Notes: a model not told the origin generated them from the sequence alone. Positions 10,763 through 21,179 are shown, counted from the first letter of the stretch. The stretch: DNA of 64,000 bases from Agapetus fuscipes (GCA_951799405.1 OX637352.1:15138820-15202819); one strand, 5' to 3'. Translations and numbers: made by a program.

Positions 10763-10856
10763 TAATACATATTTTTTTTACAGAATTCTCAAAAACATAT
10801 GACATTGAACAGACGTAATTTCAGCAGTACAATAATAATCATATGCTAGTCCAGTC
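10763..10856. repeat. Duplicated spacer, matches 55011-55105
   Basis: Short AT-rich stretch between the Harbinger element and the S1 SINE, repeated in the right-hand unit. Confidence 0.6.
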
Positions 10857-11172
10857 CGGTCGATAGCTCAGTTGGTAGAGTGCTTGCATTCCATGCCATG
10901 AGCTTAGGTTCGAATCCCGCCGAGGGTGTCAGAAATGATTTCCCGTTTCGGTGTTTATTTCAAACCCCAAAATAAAATACCGGCAAGGCTTACTCAGCCT
11001 TCACAAGAAATGAGTACCAGCCCTCTCGGGAGCTGGAAAACCCCCACTTCACCTGAAGTGGTTGGCGTAAGGCCGGCCCCCTTACCTGTAAAAATAAATA
11101 GGTTCAACTCGCCACATGTGACCCTTTCGGGAATAACGCGGCAAGAAGTTACACTATATGTGTAGCTTAACA
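10857..11172 (+). repeat. S1 SINE, full length
   Basis: A box TAGCTCAGTTGG, B box GGTTCGAATCCC, body and 3' end TATATGTGTAGCTTA, without the usual GTTGCG-T run. The paralogous copy at 55107 is split by an R1 insertion. Confidence 0.85.
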
Positions 11173-11281
11173 CATTCTCTGCCAACAAGGTTTTTCATAA
11201 TATGTAAAAAAAAACTTTGTTTTTCAGTTATATTAATAAATTATGTAGAGATACAATTATTTAATTTAACAACATCAAAAC

Positions 11282-12121
11282 TAGGGATGGGCAAATGAAA
11301 AAAATATATCAATATATATAGAATCAATATTTTTTAACACTATCGAAATATATCGACGAAAAAATCTCAATATTACGATACTACATTACGATACGATACT
11401 TGGACCAGTCCGTAGTCCGTAGTGGCAACACTTCGGACTCGTAAATGGAAGGTTGTGGATTCGGATCCCGGCGGAGCACAAAAATATACCATTTATTTTT
11501 CGAATGTGCTCTTTGCTGGGTTGAAAAATTCATAAACCTTTACCAATGACCGGTCACCAAAGGTCCATCCAGCCTTACAGCAACTGGGTCTTGCTTGAGT
11601 AATGGCGCTTTGTAGCGACGACCAAGCTCGTACACCTCTGCGGCACTACAACAAGTGTCATAGACCCCTAGAGTCTTTAGAATCTAGGGAGTCTCCCGCA
11701 CAGGGTTTCTTAAAAAAAAAAAAAAAAAAACTACATCGATACTAAATAATATTGAAATTTTCCAAAAAAAAAATTTGGCCAAAAAATCTATCGACGGGGG
11801 AGGGAGGTGGAAACACAAACATTTATCTGAAAAACACCGTTGACGGAAAGGGGAGGAGGGGAGACTTGCGATTTGCTGCATAAAAATGTAGCTTCAAAAC
11901 ACAACCACCATGATAAAGTATGTAAAGTATGTAAAGTATGTAAAGTATGGGGGGCAAAATCACTTATGCAAAAAAAATATGATTTTTGATACAATTTTGA
12001 TTCTTTAAAAAAAAAATTAAAAAATCAATTAATCAATATTTCTAATATCGAGAATTTTTTTGATATTTTTCAAAAAAAATATTGGTACTTTTGATATATC
12101 GATATATTTCGCCCATCCCTA
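11282..12121. mobile_element. hAT-type MITE, TIR TAGGGATGGGCAAA
   Basis: 840 bp including a nested S2 SINE. The ends TAGGGATGGGCAAA and GCGCCCATCCCTA-like are inverted, and the 8-bp duplication ATCAAAAC is exact (11274-11281, 12122-12129). The body is rich in ATCGATAT motifs. The second family member, without the SINE, is 45212-45654. Confidence 0.88.
11403..11731 (+). repeat. S2 SINE, long variant, nested in MITE
   Basis: tRNA-like head (AGTCCGTAGTGGCAACAC...GATTCGGATCCCGG), body, 3' extension as at 455-735, and an 18-A tail. It inserted into the MITE, so the MITE is older. Confidence 0.8.
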
Positions 12122-12129
12122 ATCAAAAC

Positions 12130-12494
12130 AGTCGCACAGCGTCATCCTGACTGATACGTCGTGTCTGTATTTTGATAAATTAATAAAAACTTAATATTTG
12201 TGATTTTTATTTTATTTCAATATATAAATTTACTTTATGAGCTTGTTCCCACAATCATTTTAACGAGAATTGTGCGGCCAAGTTGCGGTAACATGCGGAA
12301 GGGCCGTGTCAGGCAAATCCAGTAACGTTTGACACAGAACTCGTGACTGACAGCACTGAATGGCAAGTTAAAGTAGGTACTCAGTGTCAGTCACCGGTGA
12401 CTGACAAAGCCCCATTGGAGAGTACTCTAGTGTCAGTCACCCGTGACTGATGAGGCGGTCTGCGTTTTTTTTTTTTTTGGGTTTTTGCAATCTG
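12130..12494. other. 3' flank of ZF gene 1 with GTCAGTCAC repeats
   Basis: AT-rich, then a cluster of palindromic motifs around 12340-12460. The exact 20-bp palindrome GTCAGTCACCGGTGACTGAC is at 12388-12407, with a near copy at about 12432-12446. TTTATT near 12208 gives a possible minus-strand AATAAA. Confidence 0.4.
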
Positions 12495-12633
12495 TTCCTA
12501 GGCTACACTGCGTACAGGAATCCAAACTTCCAATTTCGTCTGGTCCGGCTTTGTACCCGGGCTAAATAATCTCTTGATAAGACAATGGTGAAATGTAACA
12601 AGGAAGAGTAACTTATCAACATGAAAAAACCTT
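12495..12633 (-). other. 3' UTR-like region of ZF gene 1
   Basis: Conserved with 55700-55853 downstream of ZF gene 2, beginning at the T-run that borders a SINE in the right copy. Conservation next to both stop codons suggests transcribed 3' sequence. Confidence 0.45.
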
Positions 12634-13823
12634 CTATTTAGAGTGTTTTATTAAATGCTTTGTCAAGTGCCTTGAATAATTTGTTCTATACTCACACTGA
12701 TTGCAAACAAAACGTTTATACTCGGAATGTGTTTGTATATGATTTTTTAAATTGCGGGAACTTTTAGCTTTATAATTACACTGATCACAAGCAAATGGTT
12801 TATGCTCAGAGTGAGTAAATTTGTGAATTATTAAGGTGTGTGCTAGCTTACATTTAAAATCACACTGATCACAGGCAAATCCTTTATGCTCAGAGTGCGT
12901 TAACATGTGACGTTTCAAGTAGCTTAATAGTTTGACTTTATAAGAACATTGATTACAAGTATATGGTTTAAACTCAGAATGTGTTAATTTGTGTCTTTTT
13001 AATATACTTGGTTTATGAGCCTTGTAATCACACTGATCACAGGCAAATCCTTTATGCTCAGAGTGCGTCAACATGTGAGCTTTCAAGTATCTTAATAGTG
13101 TGGTTTTGTAAGAACATTGATTACAAGTATATGGTTTATCCTCAGAATGCACAAATTTATTATTACGTAATGATTTTGCTAGATTACATTTGTAATCACA
13201 CTGATCGCAAGCAAACGGTTTACACTCAGAGTGTGTTAACAAATGGTCTTTCAAGTTGTACAAGCGTTTGGCTTTATAATCACACTGATCACAGGCAAAT
13301 CCTTTATGCATAGAGTGCCTCAACATGTGAGCTTTCAAGTATCTTAATAGTGTGGTTTTGTAAGAACATTGATTACAAGTATATGGTTTATCCTCAGAAT
13401 GCACAAATTTATGATTACGTAATGATTTTGCTAGATTACATTTGTAATCACACTGATCGCAAGCAAACGGTTTACACTCAGAGTGTGTTAACAAATGGTC
13501 TTTCAAGTTGTACAAGCGTTTGGCTTTATAATCACACTGATCACAAGCAAACGGTTTAAAATCAGAGTGTATTAATTTGTGTATTTTTAATATACTTGGT
13601 TTATGAGCCTTGTAATCACACTGATCACAAGCAAAGGATTTAATTTTGAAGTTTGTTAATTTTTCCCTATGGTTTTTTTTCATTGATCCAGAAGCACATT
13701 TGTATGTTTCCTTGCAGCAACTGAACATCTGATGGATCCTCAGGAGTTTTCTTCCATTGACTTTGTAGCTGCAGGCATGGCACACATGATCCACCTTGAC
13801 TGAGTCCCTCTCACAACTGTCAG
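12634..13823 (-). CDS. C2H2 zinc-finger gene 1, exon 2 (12 fingers)
   Basis: Probable nuclear DNA-binding protein. The minus-strand acceptor (TTTACAG before CTGACAGTTGTGAGAGG) joins exon 1 at 36038-36284 in frame: 247 + 1190 nt gives 478 aa. It opens with an atypical Cys-rich unit (CHACSYKV...RIHQMFSC), then twelve C-x2-C-x12-H-x3-H fingers of the form FACDQCDYK. Linkers are H-S-E-x-K-x rather than TGEKP. Fingers 2-4 and 5-7 are a near-perfect tandem duplication (about 252 bp). In finger 6 the first zinc-binding His is Asn (LRNNKFVH), so that finger probably does not fold normally. It ends at TAA. The intron is about 22 kb because it contains the 13941-35630 element. No transcript evidence is available. 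Confidence 0.8.
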
Positions 13824-13940
13824 CTGTAAATATAACATTGCTCATTAGTTTTTGACACACTTAATGTAATTTTACACCTAATGCCCACCGACATAATGTC
13901 CAAAGACATAATATAGGTATGAATGAACTGAAAGAAGTAT
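13824..13940 (-). other. Intron edge of ZF gene 1 with LINE scrap
   Basis: Matches 56792-56906. The last ~24 bp (GAACTGAAAGAAGTAT) are a LINE 3' scrap into which the giant element inserted. Confidence 0.7.
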
Positions 13941-15125
13941 CCCTCGAAAAAATTCTAGCTCAGTCTAGCTAGACTTTTTTTTGTATTTTCTGACTCCAGA
14001 CTAGAACTTCCAAGAAGTTCGCAGAACGAGACAGCTATCGTCAGAAAAACAAAGAATTGCATAGACATATTTGTGAGACATTTGAAGAAAAACTTAGATA
14101 TCGTAAGAACTCATGAGCTATCTGAGAATTAACATGATATTCCTAGATGAAGCGAGATGTTTCAAAGACTGTACGCCATAGACCAAACTAGATTACCAGA
14201 GGTTTCCTGAGACTTAAGGCCCTTAGTGAGAATTATGTAGATGTAGCTAGAAGCATGACTAAGTCACTAACGAGAAATACATAGATTGCGTTAGAATAAC
14301 CCGGACACCATTGTGAAGATAGACTAGTACAGATTAACCGAGATGAAACCCGAAAATTAAATCTTAAGCCCTACCTAGATCAGGTGAGATGTACAGAGAT
14401 TGAGTAAAAGCACCCAATTATTGAAGATAAACAAAGACAAAGCGAGAATGTCCTAGACCGACTCAGAGACATTCCAATACAACCTGCCGGGACTGTCTAA
14501 GATATTCCTAGACAGGAGGCAGGAACAAAGTCCAAGACGGTCACATACTTCCTGAGACTCTCCTAGACCGCCCCAGAAGAATACTGAAGGAGCCTGCCTG
14601 GACTGTCTAAGATAACCCTAGACAGTGGGAGAAAAAACAAGTCCAGACACCCGACCTAGATTCACTAAGACCGCTGTAGATGCTCAGGTTCCCTTGCCCT
14701 GGATTCACCTAGAATGAGCAAGGAGTATTGAGACGCCTTCCTTTGCGGCCTAGACCTATCTAGATTCACCTACACCGCTGCAGTGCTCAGGTGCATTGCC
14801 CTGGGATTCACCTAGAGTAAGACAGGAGTAATAAGACGCCGTCCTGCTTTGCGACCTAGACCTTCCTAGATTCACCTAGACCGCTGCAGATGCTCAGGTG
14901 CCTTGCCCTGGACTCACCTAGAATGAGCGAGGAGTACTAAGACGCCTTCCTTTGCGGCCTAGATCTTCCTAGATTCACCTAGACCGCTGCAGTGCTCAGG
15001 TGCATTGCCCTGGGATTCACCCAGAATGGACAAGGAGTATTGAGACGCGTTCCTTCGCGACCTAGATCATCATAGATTCACCTAGACCGCTGCAGTGCGC
15101 AGGTATGCCTTGCCCTGGGATTGTA
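13941..15125 (+). repeat. Left arm of the giant element, tandem CTAGA-rich repeats
   Basis: The outer ~700 bp carry scattered CTAGA/TCTAGA motifs. From about 14600 to 15120 a ~104-bp unit (CCTAGACCGCTGCAG, GCCCTGG, GAGTA-TGAGACGCC) repeats about five times. It is the reverse complement of the right arm. Confidence 0.8.
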
Positions 15126-15919
15126 ACGGCCGCCTGGTGACGTTAGCATCGTCGGAACACCTGCCGGCTGAGAAAACCGTTTGTCGGTTGCTCACCAGTC
15201 GCGGACGTCATCCTGTTGCCAGGCGCAGAAATAGGGTATTTGCACTTTTTTATTTTATTTCATAAAATGGTAGGCTATATTTTTTTAAATGCATTTGCGT
15301 TTTTAAAAAAATTATATGTGCCTTAGTTTTTAAATTATAGCTCTTTAAAATTCGCGTATTTTCCATTTCCGCTAAAACAGGTCATTGCTTTATTCGGGCG
15401 GATATGACGTCAGATCTTCGGAGTTTAGGTGTCAAATGGCCCAGGTAGTCGGTTTGACAGCGACGTTTGTCGTCAAAATGACGACACACGTCCCTAACCG
15501 TTTACATTGCTTTTTTGGCGGGTTGTAAATTCTCCGCATTTTATTTTTCAAAATTATCAATGATATCTTTATTTTTACTACTTAAAAAATATATGGTTGT
15601 GATCCTTGAAATGTACTCTACACAACCATACTATTTTCAACCATTTTCCCTACCACTGCAACTTCCCTCACTCCCCCCTGCCTGCCCGTACTTCCCCTCG
15701 ATCATCTGGTGTGAGAAGCCGCGGGAGGTGCGCGCGCCGCCAACATCTTCGCTCTCAGGCCTCAGCTCCTGCGCTGGAGTTGCACCCGAGCTACGAGACC
15801 AAGTGGACGTACTCCGGTGGGACGAAAAATACATCGCGGATGCCAAAACCGCGGGAGGAAAATGATTCTCGCAAATTCGGTGATCGTAAATTAAAATGTA
15901 ATTGAACGGTGCAGTGAAA
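15126..15919. other. Unique region of giant element left of DIRS
   Basis: Mixed AT-rich and GC-rich DNA. At 15640-15900 a GC-rich stretch has several overlapping frames (for example 15515-15865), none with a recognisable family. 15890-15920 resembles 20640-20680, which suggests that the DIRS element interrupted one sequence. Confidence 0.4.
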
Positions 15920-16187
15920 ACCTATTGTGAGAGCTGTCCTGTTATCCAAGGCAGTTGAGAGAGTAATCATTGTTGTTTTGGCCAGTTCACGCGAGTTTGA
16001 CATTTTATACCTACCAGACTTGATTTTACAATATAGGGGTTCTTGATTTTGGCACCTGGCAGCTCTATATGTATGACGCTTGTATTTTCGTTATTCAATT
16101 GGTAATCAAATTTTGACAGTTAATCACGACTTTTGAACAAAATTTCTTTTTTTTTGAGTTTTTTGTTTCTTTTCTTTTTGAAAAAAT

Positions 16188-17339
16188 ATGAGTTTGAGTG
16201 ACCACTATCCCTCGGGTTCGGAGGATGAGGGAAGGAGCAGGAAAAGGGCGAAGGATTCGCTCCTGGAGTCCCTAGTAAGGGAGGTGAAGGAGCTCAAGGC
16301 CCTAGTGCGTCGTAGGGGAGTCTCTCCGGGCGAGAGCAGTGTTGGGGGGAGCTTCGCGGGCCCATCAGACGAGGAGACCATCCCGCAGCGCAACTCCTGG
16401 CGGCGCGATGCCGAGCGCCATTCACCTCAGGACCGCCCTCTCCTCCGGGCCCCGACCGTCCTTAACTTGGACGTGGCGTCGGGATCACAACCAGCAGCGG
16501 GGGGCGATTTCCGCCTGGCAGACCTGAGGACGTCACTCCGGGAGCCGCCGTACCCCCGCCCCGATGCAGGCATGCTGCGTGAGGTGCAGAACCTCCAGCA
16601 CTTTGGCAAGCCGGAATGGGCCAGCGTCCGCTATGCCAAGGTGATGAAGGCTCACTTGGCTGACCCAGGTTTTAAAGACCTGGGGACCAACCCCGAGGTG
16701 ACTGGGGAGAACCCGTCAACCCAGATGCTCGGGTTGGAAAGAGCCTGCGCTGCGCTAACGCACGCAGCGCTCAAAGAAAGGGAGGCTCTCCAGGCAAGCC
16801 TTCAACATCTCCTCTCATGGGGATTTGAGGCAAGGGAGATTTTATCTCCCGAAACCCTGCGAGAGAAGGTCCAGGAGATCTTCGGAGGACAGGGGGCCTG
16901 CATGGAGACATCGACCGATGTCCTCCAGATAGCCTGTGGGAAGAGAGCGGAGCTCATTGAGGGTCGCAGGGACAGGATCTTGGCCAAGACCCGAAACCAA
17001 TCAGACCGAGAGGTCTTGGCTAAGATCCCCCCATCCGTGTCACACCTGTTTGAGGAGGAAGCATTTTCTTCGGCCTTACAGAAGCTGGGAGGGGCATCAA
17101 AAGTGTTCAAGAACCAAATGCCTCCTCCCGCACAAACCCAGAGACCCGAGGCAGAGAGACAGCCTGTTCCTTCCCAGCAGAAGAAGCAGCCCCACTCCTT
17201 TCGTCCCTACAACAAAGTGCAATATCGTCCTCAGCGGGCAGACCCTGAGACATATTGCGGCTCCAGGCCCGGGAAGGCAGGAAAGCATAGGCCAAGCGCA
17301 AGGGGGCAGACCTCTCAGCGCGGTGGCTACCGGAAATGA
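16188..17339 (+). CDS. DIRS ORF1, Gag-like protein
   Basis: 383 aa starting at ATG after a T-rich leader. The N-terminus is hydrophilic and basic/acidic (EDEGRSRKRAKDSLLE), with a coiled-coil-like stretch (ESLVREVKELKALVRR, residues ~27-43), then a middle helical region and a Pro/Gln/Arg-rich C-terminus. I see no CCHC knuckle, which is usual for DIRS Gag-like proteins. By position and composition it is the structural protein that packages the RNA. It overlaps the RT frame at its 3' end, and its stop (TGA at 17337) lies where the RT-specific similarity begins. The ORF looks intact. Confidence 0.75.
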   Translation: MSLSDHYPSGSEDEGRSRKRAKDSLLESLVREVKELKALVRRRGVSPGESSVGGSFAGPSDEETIPQRNSWRRDAERHSPQDRPLLRAPTVLNLDVASGSQPAAGGDFRLADLRTSLREPPYPRPDAGMLREVQNLQHFGKPEWASVRYAKVMKAHLADPGFKDLGTNPEVTGENPSTQMLGLERACAALTHAALKEREALQASLQHLLSWGFEAREILSPETLREKVQEIFGGQGACMETSTDVLQIACGKRAELIEGRRDRILAKTRNQSDREVLAKIPPSVSHLFEEEAFSSALQKLGGASKVFKNQMPPPAQTQRPEAERQPVPSQQKKQPHSFRPYNKVQYRPQRADPETYCGSRPGKAGKHRPSARGQTSQRGGYRK

Positions 17340-19215
17340 TGGCACCTTCCAGGCGGGACGACTGAGGGGGTATCAGGAGGCCTGGAAAGCACTGGATGCA
17401 CCAGCCACCATCCTGAAGATGATCCAGGGCTACAGGATACCCTTCAGGCATCAACCTCCACTGTCCCTCCTGTCTGCCGCCCAGAAGGAAGGCTTCCGGA
17501 CAAAGCCCTCCGTCGAGATGACCCAGCAGGTAAGCAAAATGTTTGTTTCAGGGATCCTGGAGCCTGCAGAGCCAACAGCAGGATTCATGTCCCAGATGTT
17601 CCTGGTAAAGAAAAGCGACGGCTCAAATCGCCCCGTTTTAAACCTCAAAGCTCTCAACCAATTCCTGCAGCCCAAAAGGTTCTCGCTGATCTCACATCAC
17701 GAGATACCCGATTTTCTCCAGCCCAGAGACTGGATGGTCAAAATAGACTTATCGCAGGCCTACTTCCACGTCCCTGTGGCTCCTACACATCGCCGCTTTC
17801 TAAGAGTGCTTTACCAAGATCAGCTGCTCCAAATGACCTGCCTTCCATTCGGCCTGGCTACGGCACCACAGGCCTTTGCCTGCCTAACCAATTTCGTCGC
17901 AGGGATCCTAAGACAAGCGGGTCTCAGGGTTATAGTTTACCTCGACGATTTTCTCTTGTCTCATCAGAACAAAGAAAGCCTTCAGATCGACACCTCATAC
18001 GCAATCCGACTACTAGAGTCTCTGGGGTGGGTGATAAACTCATCCAAGTGCTCGTTTCGCCCATCACAGGCTCTCGAGTACTTGGGAATAATATGGGATA
18101 CAAAGGCCGAGATACGAGCCCTTTCAATAGGCAAGCAACAAAAGGTATCCCAAGTACTAAAGGATCTGCTGAAAAAGGGCGTTTGGACCCTCAGAATCGC
18201 ACAGAGCATTCTAGGGAGACTGAACTTTGCAGCCTTCATAGTCCCTCGTGGACGCCTGCACTCTCGCTACATGCAGATGCAGGTCCGCATTATGAGGACT
18301 TACCCGCCACATCGCAAAACACCCATAGGTCCCCTGGCAAAGCAAGATCTGATCTGGTGGCTGAACAATCTCCACAAGACCAGTACTCTGCACAAAGCCG
18401 GAGCATCGCACTTCTTAACCACAGATGCGGCAGACAGCGGCTGGGGAGCCCAGTTAGACGACCTAACCCTATCGGGAAGTTGGCAACGTCATCAACTGGC
18501 CTGGCACAGCAATCTCAAGGAGATGTTTGCCATTCACGAGGCATTACGACTGAAGCACAGCGCTTTGAAGACTTCTTCCGTGCTCATTCAGTCCGACAAC
18601 AGAACAGTTCTAGCTTATCTACGCAACGAAGGCGGCACAAGATCTGCTCCTCTGCTACGTCTGACACGTCAGATACTTACAATAGTAGACCACCACGAGA
18701 TAGAACTGGAGACCCACTATCTGCCAGGACGCTACAACGGAATAGCAGATCACCTCTCCAGAGGCAGAGCCCTTCCAGAGTGGCATCTGCTTCCCTCAGC
18801 AGTGAACAAGATTTTCAATCTATGGGGGCAGCCAGAGATAGACCTGTTTGCATCAACAACAGCCCACGTAGTGCAAGATTACGTAACCCTCAACGTGCAG
18901 GACAAGAGGGCTTTATTCCACAACGCTTTCAGCAGACCATGGCACTACAAGTTAGCATGGATATTCCCACCACCGTGTCTAATACCCAGAGTCCTGCGAC
19001 ACCTGAACAGATCCTCAGGGACCTACATCCTCATAGCCCCCAGATGGACCAGAGCATTCTGGCTTCCGGACCTACAAAGACGGGTACTCACGCTGCCATA
19101 CACAATCAGAGAGCTGTCCGATCACCTAATCGACACAATCTCAGGTCGACCACCACCCAGGGTGAGAGACTTACAACTGCAGGCATGGCTGGTTGGGGCT
19201 GGAATAACGCCCTGA
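16936..19215 (+). CDS. DIRS ORF2, reverse transcriptase / RNase H
   Basis: The open frame runs from 16936, but sequence up to ~17335 overlaps Gag and is probably not functional. The first in-frame ATG after that is at 17419. Domains from ~17450: an RT with MVKIDLSQAYFHVPV (first catalytic Asp), LPFGLATAPQAF and VIVYLDDFLL (YLDD active site). RNase H follows: FLTTDAADSGWG, the KEMFAIHEA Glu, IQSDNRTVLAYL and GIADHLSR supply the D-E-D-D set. The product would copy the element's RNA. The frame is uninterrupted over about 600 residues with all catalytic residues present, so the RT appears potentially functional. How it is translated after Gag (reinitiation, frameshift or splicing) is not clear. 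Confidence 0.9.
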   Translation: MGRERSSLRVAGTGSWPRPETNQTERSWLRSPHPCHTCLRRKHFLRPYRSWEGHQKCSRTKCLLPHKPRDPRQRDSLFLPSRRSSPTPFVPTTKCNIVLSGQTLRHIAAPGPGRQESIGQAQGGRPLSAVATGNDGTFQAGRLRGYQEAWKALDAPATILKMIQGYRIPFRHQPPLSLLSAAQKEGFRTKPSVEMTQQVSKMFVSGILEPAEPTAGFMSQMFLVKKSDGSNRPVLNLKALNQFLQPKRFSLISHHEIPDFLQPRDWMVKIDLSQAYFHVPVAPTHRRFLRVLYQDQLLQMTCLPFGLATAPQAFACLTNFVAGILRQAGLRVIVYLDDFLLSHQNKESLQIDTSYAIRLLESLGWVINSSKCSFRPSQALEYLGIIWDTKAEIRALSIGKQQKVSQVLKDLLKKGVWTLRIAQSILGRLNFAAFIVPRGRLHSRYMQMQVRIMRTYPPHRKTPIGPLAKQDLIWWLNNLHKTSTLHKAGASHFLTTDAADSGWGAQLDDLTLSGSWQRHQLAWHSNLKEMFAIHEALRLKHSALKTSSVLIQSDNRTVLAYLRNEGGTRSAPLLRLTRQILTIVDHHEIELETHYLPGRYNGIADHLSRGRALPEWHLLPSAVNKIFNLWGQPEIDLFASTTAHVVQDYVTLNVQDKRALFHNAFSRPWHYKLAWIFPPPCLIPRVLRHLNRSSGTYILIAPRWTRAFWLPDLQRRVLTLPYTIRELSDHLIDTISGRPPPRVRDLQLQAWLVGAGITP

Positions 19216-20192
19216 GAGACTGGTCCTCAGAAGAGCAAGATCTCCTAAGGTCCAGCTGGAGACAATCAACCTCTCAATCATACAACATTGCATGGAAGAA
19301 ATGGTATGAGTGGTCCACGAAGAACTCTATAGATACAAGCAATCCAACAGGCTCGCAGGTGGCACGCTTCCTAGCTCACCTCAGCTTAAAGGAGAAATTA
19401 GCTCCCAAAACTATAGCAGTTTACAAGTCGGCGATATCAATGTACTGCAATCCAGAGATTCAGAACAGAATAAGCAGCCACATCCTAGTGAAACAGGTGA
19501 TGAAAGGTATCACCAAGCGTTCCCCGCTTACAGAAAGACCGCCGATATGGGACCAACGGCTAGTATCCCAGTGGTTGACAACCAGCAATCCACAAGAAGC
19601 AACTCTGTTCGAAGCATCCAGAAGATGTGCTATGATTCTACTGCTAGCATCAGGTCGACGAGTTCATGATCTCACTTTGCTGAGATGCTCATCAGATCAC
19701 TTAATCGATAATGGGCATTCCATTATCTTGTGGCCAATATTCGGATCAAAGACGGACACAGACCAGCACCGTCAGTCCGGTTGGAAGCTGACAACATCCG
19801 ATGGGCAAGCAACAGATCCAGTCTATTGGCTGAGGAAGCTCTGTGAATTATCGGGTACAAGGAGACGACAGGCAAACAACATCCCTAACTTGTTCCTCAC
19901 AAGTAGAGGCCCAGCAAAGCCGGCCTCCCGCACAATCATAGCGGGCTGGATTAAGTCTGTGCTCAAAGAAGCTGGAATAGAGGCCACTCCAGGAAGTGCT
20001 AGATCAGCAGTTGCTTCATTAAACTGGATCGAGAAATAGCCTATCGCTGACATTCTACAACGAGGAAATTGGCAATGCGAAAACACCTTTATCAAATTTT
20101 ATCAGAGAGAATTGCTAACTGACGACAACGAGCCATCCGCTGGCCCATCATCTTCTCTAGCGGGTCTCTTTCAACCCATAGATCACAATTGA
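19185..20192 (+). pseudogene. DIRS ORF3, tyrosine recombinase, one premature stop
   Basis: Starts at ATG 19185 and overlaps ORF2 by 31 bp. It holds an N-terminal core-binding region (SQSYNIAWKKWYEW) and a catalytic domain with the first Arg in LLLASGRRVHDLTLLR and the second-Arg region GSARSAVASLNW. In-frame TAG at 20037-20039 then cuts it off, 51 codons before the natural end (TGA 20190). The segment beyond the stop still reads IADILQRGNW...FIKFYQREL, and the Tyr in FYQ is the predicted nucleophile. As read, the recombinase lacks its catalytic tyrosine. The single stop in an otherwise clean frame implies a young lesion, a sequencing error or readthrough. Confidence 0.88.
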
Positions 20193-20540
20193 TAATACAA
20201 AGCTCACACCTGGCGATAACAAACATGTCTCAACTGCCTTGGATACCAGGACAGCTATCACAATATACAAGTTTTACCATTAAAACTTTTATTGTGGTGC
20301 TTCCTTTATCCAAGGCAGGATGCAAGGACTGCCTGGTGAGACAATTGAATAACGAAAATACAAGCGTCATACATATAGAGCTGCCAGGTGCCAAAATCAA
20401 GAACCCCTATATTGTAAAATCAAGTCTGGTAGGTATAAAATGTCAAACTCGCGTGAACTGGCCAAAACAACAATGATTACTCTCTCAACTGCCTTGGATA
20501 AAGGAAGCACCACAATAAAAGTTTTAATGGTAGGTAAAAC

Positions 20541-20900
20541 TTGTATATTGCTTATCCGTGAATCAACTGGAACCTTGCCCTATAAATGGCACAGTGCATA
20601 GTAAATATCAATTGAACTGAGACCGACAAATGCTGATCGGAAATTAAAATGTAATTGAACGATGCATTGAAAAACTATTGCTTTTCCGTGAATTAACTGG
20701 AACCTTGCCCTACAAATGGAACAGTGAAAATTAAATATAAATTGAACGGTGACCGACAAATGTACCTGTGGGTTACGACTGGGACTTATATCTACAAATC
20801 GAAGCATGGACATTAATAATAAAGGGAACGGGCTAGTGAAGGAACAATTGTGCCCCCGTGAAGTGAACACCGTCAAGACTCTTTTTTTTGATAATCCGTA
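20541..20900. repeat. ~135-bp direct repeat right of DIRS
   Basis: Two copies of a unit with AACTGGAACCTTGCCCTA and TTGAAC-GTGACCGACAAATG (about 20546-20640 and 20681-20770). The shared piece AAATTAAAATGTAATTGAAC also occurs just left of the DIRS, so this is the interrupted host element. Confidence 0.6.
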
Positions 20901-20934
20901 AGTTAATATAGCCGTAACTATTATTAAGTAGATT

Positions 20935-21060
20935 TATGGTAGATGTAGAAATACAAACAGATAAGTGTTTTTTTTGTGGTTCCTGGAATAAGAGTGCTTC
21001 AAAGCTAATTCTTGTTTCTTTTTTTTCCTCTTTCATCTCCTTTTTTTTTTGCCTTCATTT
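20935..21060 (+). other. Possible captured exon start with CxxC
   Basis: An ATG-led frame encodes MVDVEIQTDKCFFCGSWNK with a Cys pair, followed downstream by a pyrimidine tract and TTTTTCAG near 21065, which could be a splice acceptor. It could be a fragment of a host or transposon gene. No family is recognised and confidence is low. Confidence 0.2.
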
Positions 21061-21179
21061 TTCAGTAACATCACCACCCCATCGCCCAAATGGGAGTAGG
21101 ATCCGCTCTGCCGAGAAGCGAAGCCAGGCCCTGGGTAGTTTAGAAGCTGCCCAGAGAAAAACAAACCTCTACATAATTG

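Larger units (their letters stand above)
15920..20540 (+). mobile_element. DIRS-type tyrosine-recombinase retrotransposon, near complete
   Basis: Inverted terminal repeats of ~150 bp at about 15927-16110 and 20338-20490 share the inverted tract from TTGACATTTTATACCTACCA to GCTGCCAGG. Near the 3' end, 20225-20325 is an internal complementary region. Its first half (CTGCCTTGGATACCAGGACA) is complementary to the left extremity, and its second half (TTAAAACTTTTATTGTGGTG) is complementary to the right extremity. That layout defines DIRS elements and is used to close a circular intermediate. Three ORFs (gag-like, RT/RNase H, tyrosine recombinase) follow in order. There is no target duplication, as expected. 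Confidence 0.93.

Noticed and set aside
10857..10930. Functional tRNA gene (perfect A and B boxes)
   Set aside because: The same head is followed by the same 240-bp body in many copies, so it is an S1 SINE; the acceptor stem does not close properly.
12981..13559. Plus-strand frames opposite the finger exon
   Set aside because: Antisense shadows of the C2H2 repeats; the minus strand carries the real motif.
18027..19184. N-terminal extension of the DIRS recombinase frame
   Set aside because: It overlaps the RT/RNase H in another frame and has no similarity; the recombinase begins near ATG 19185.
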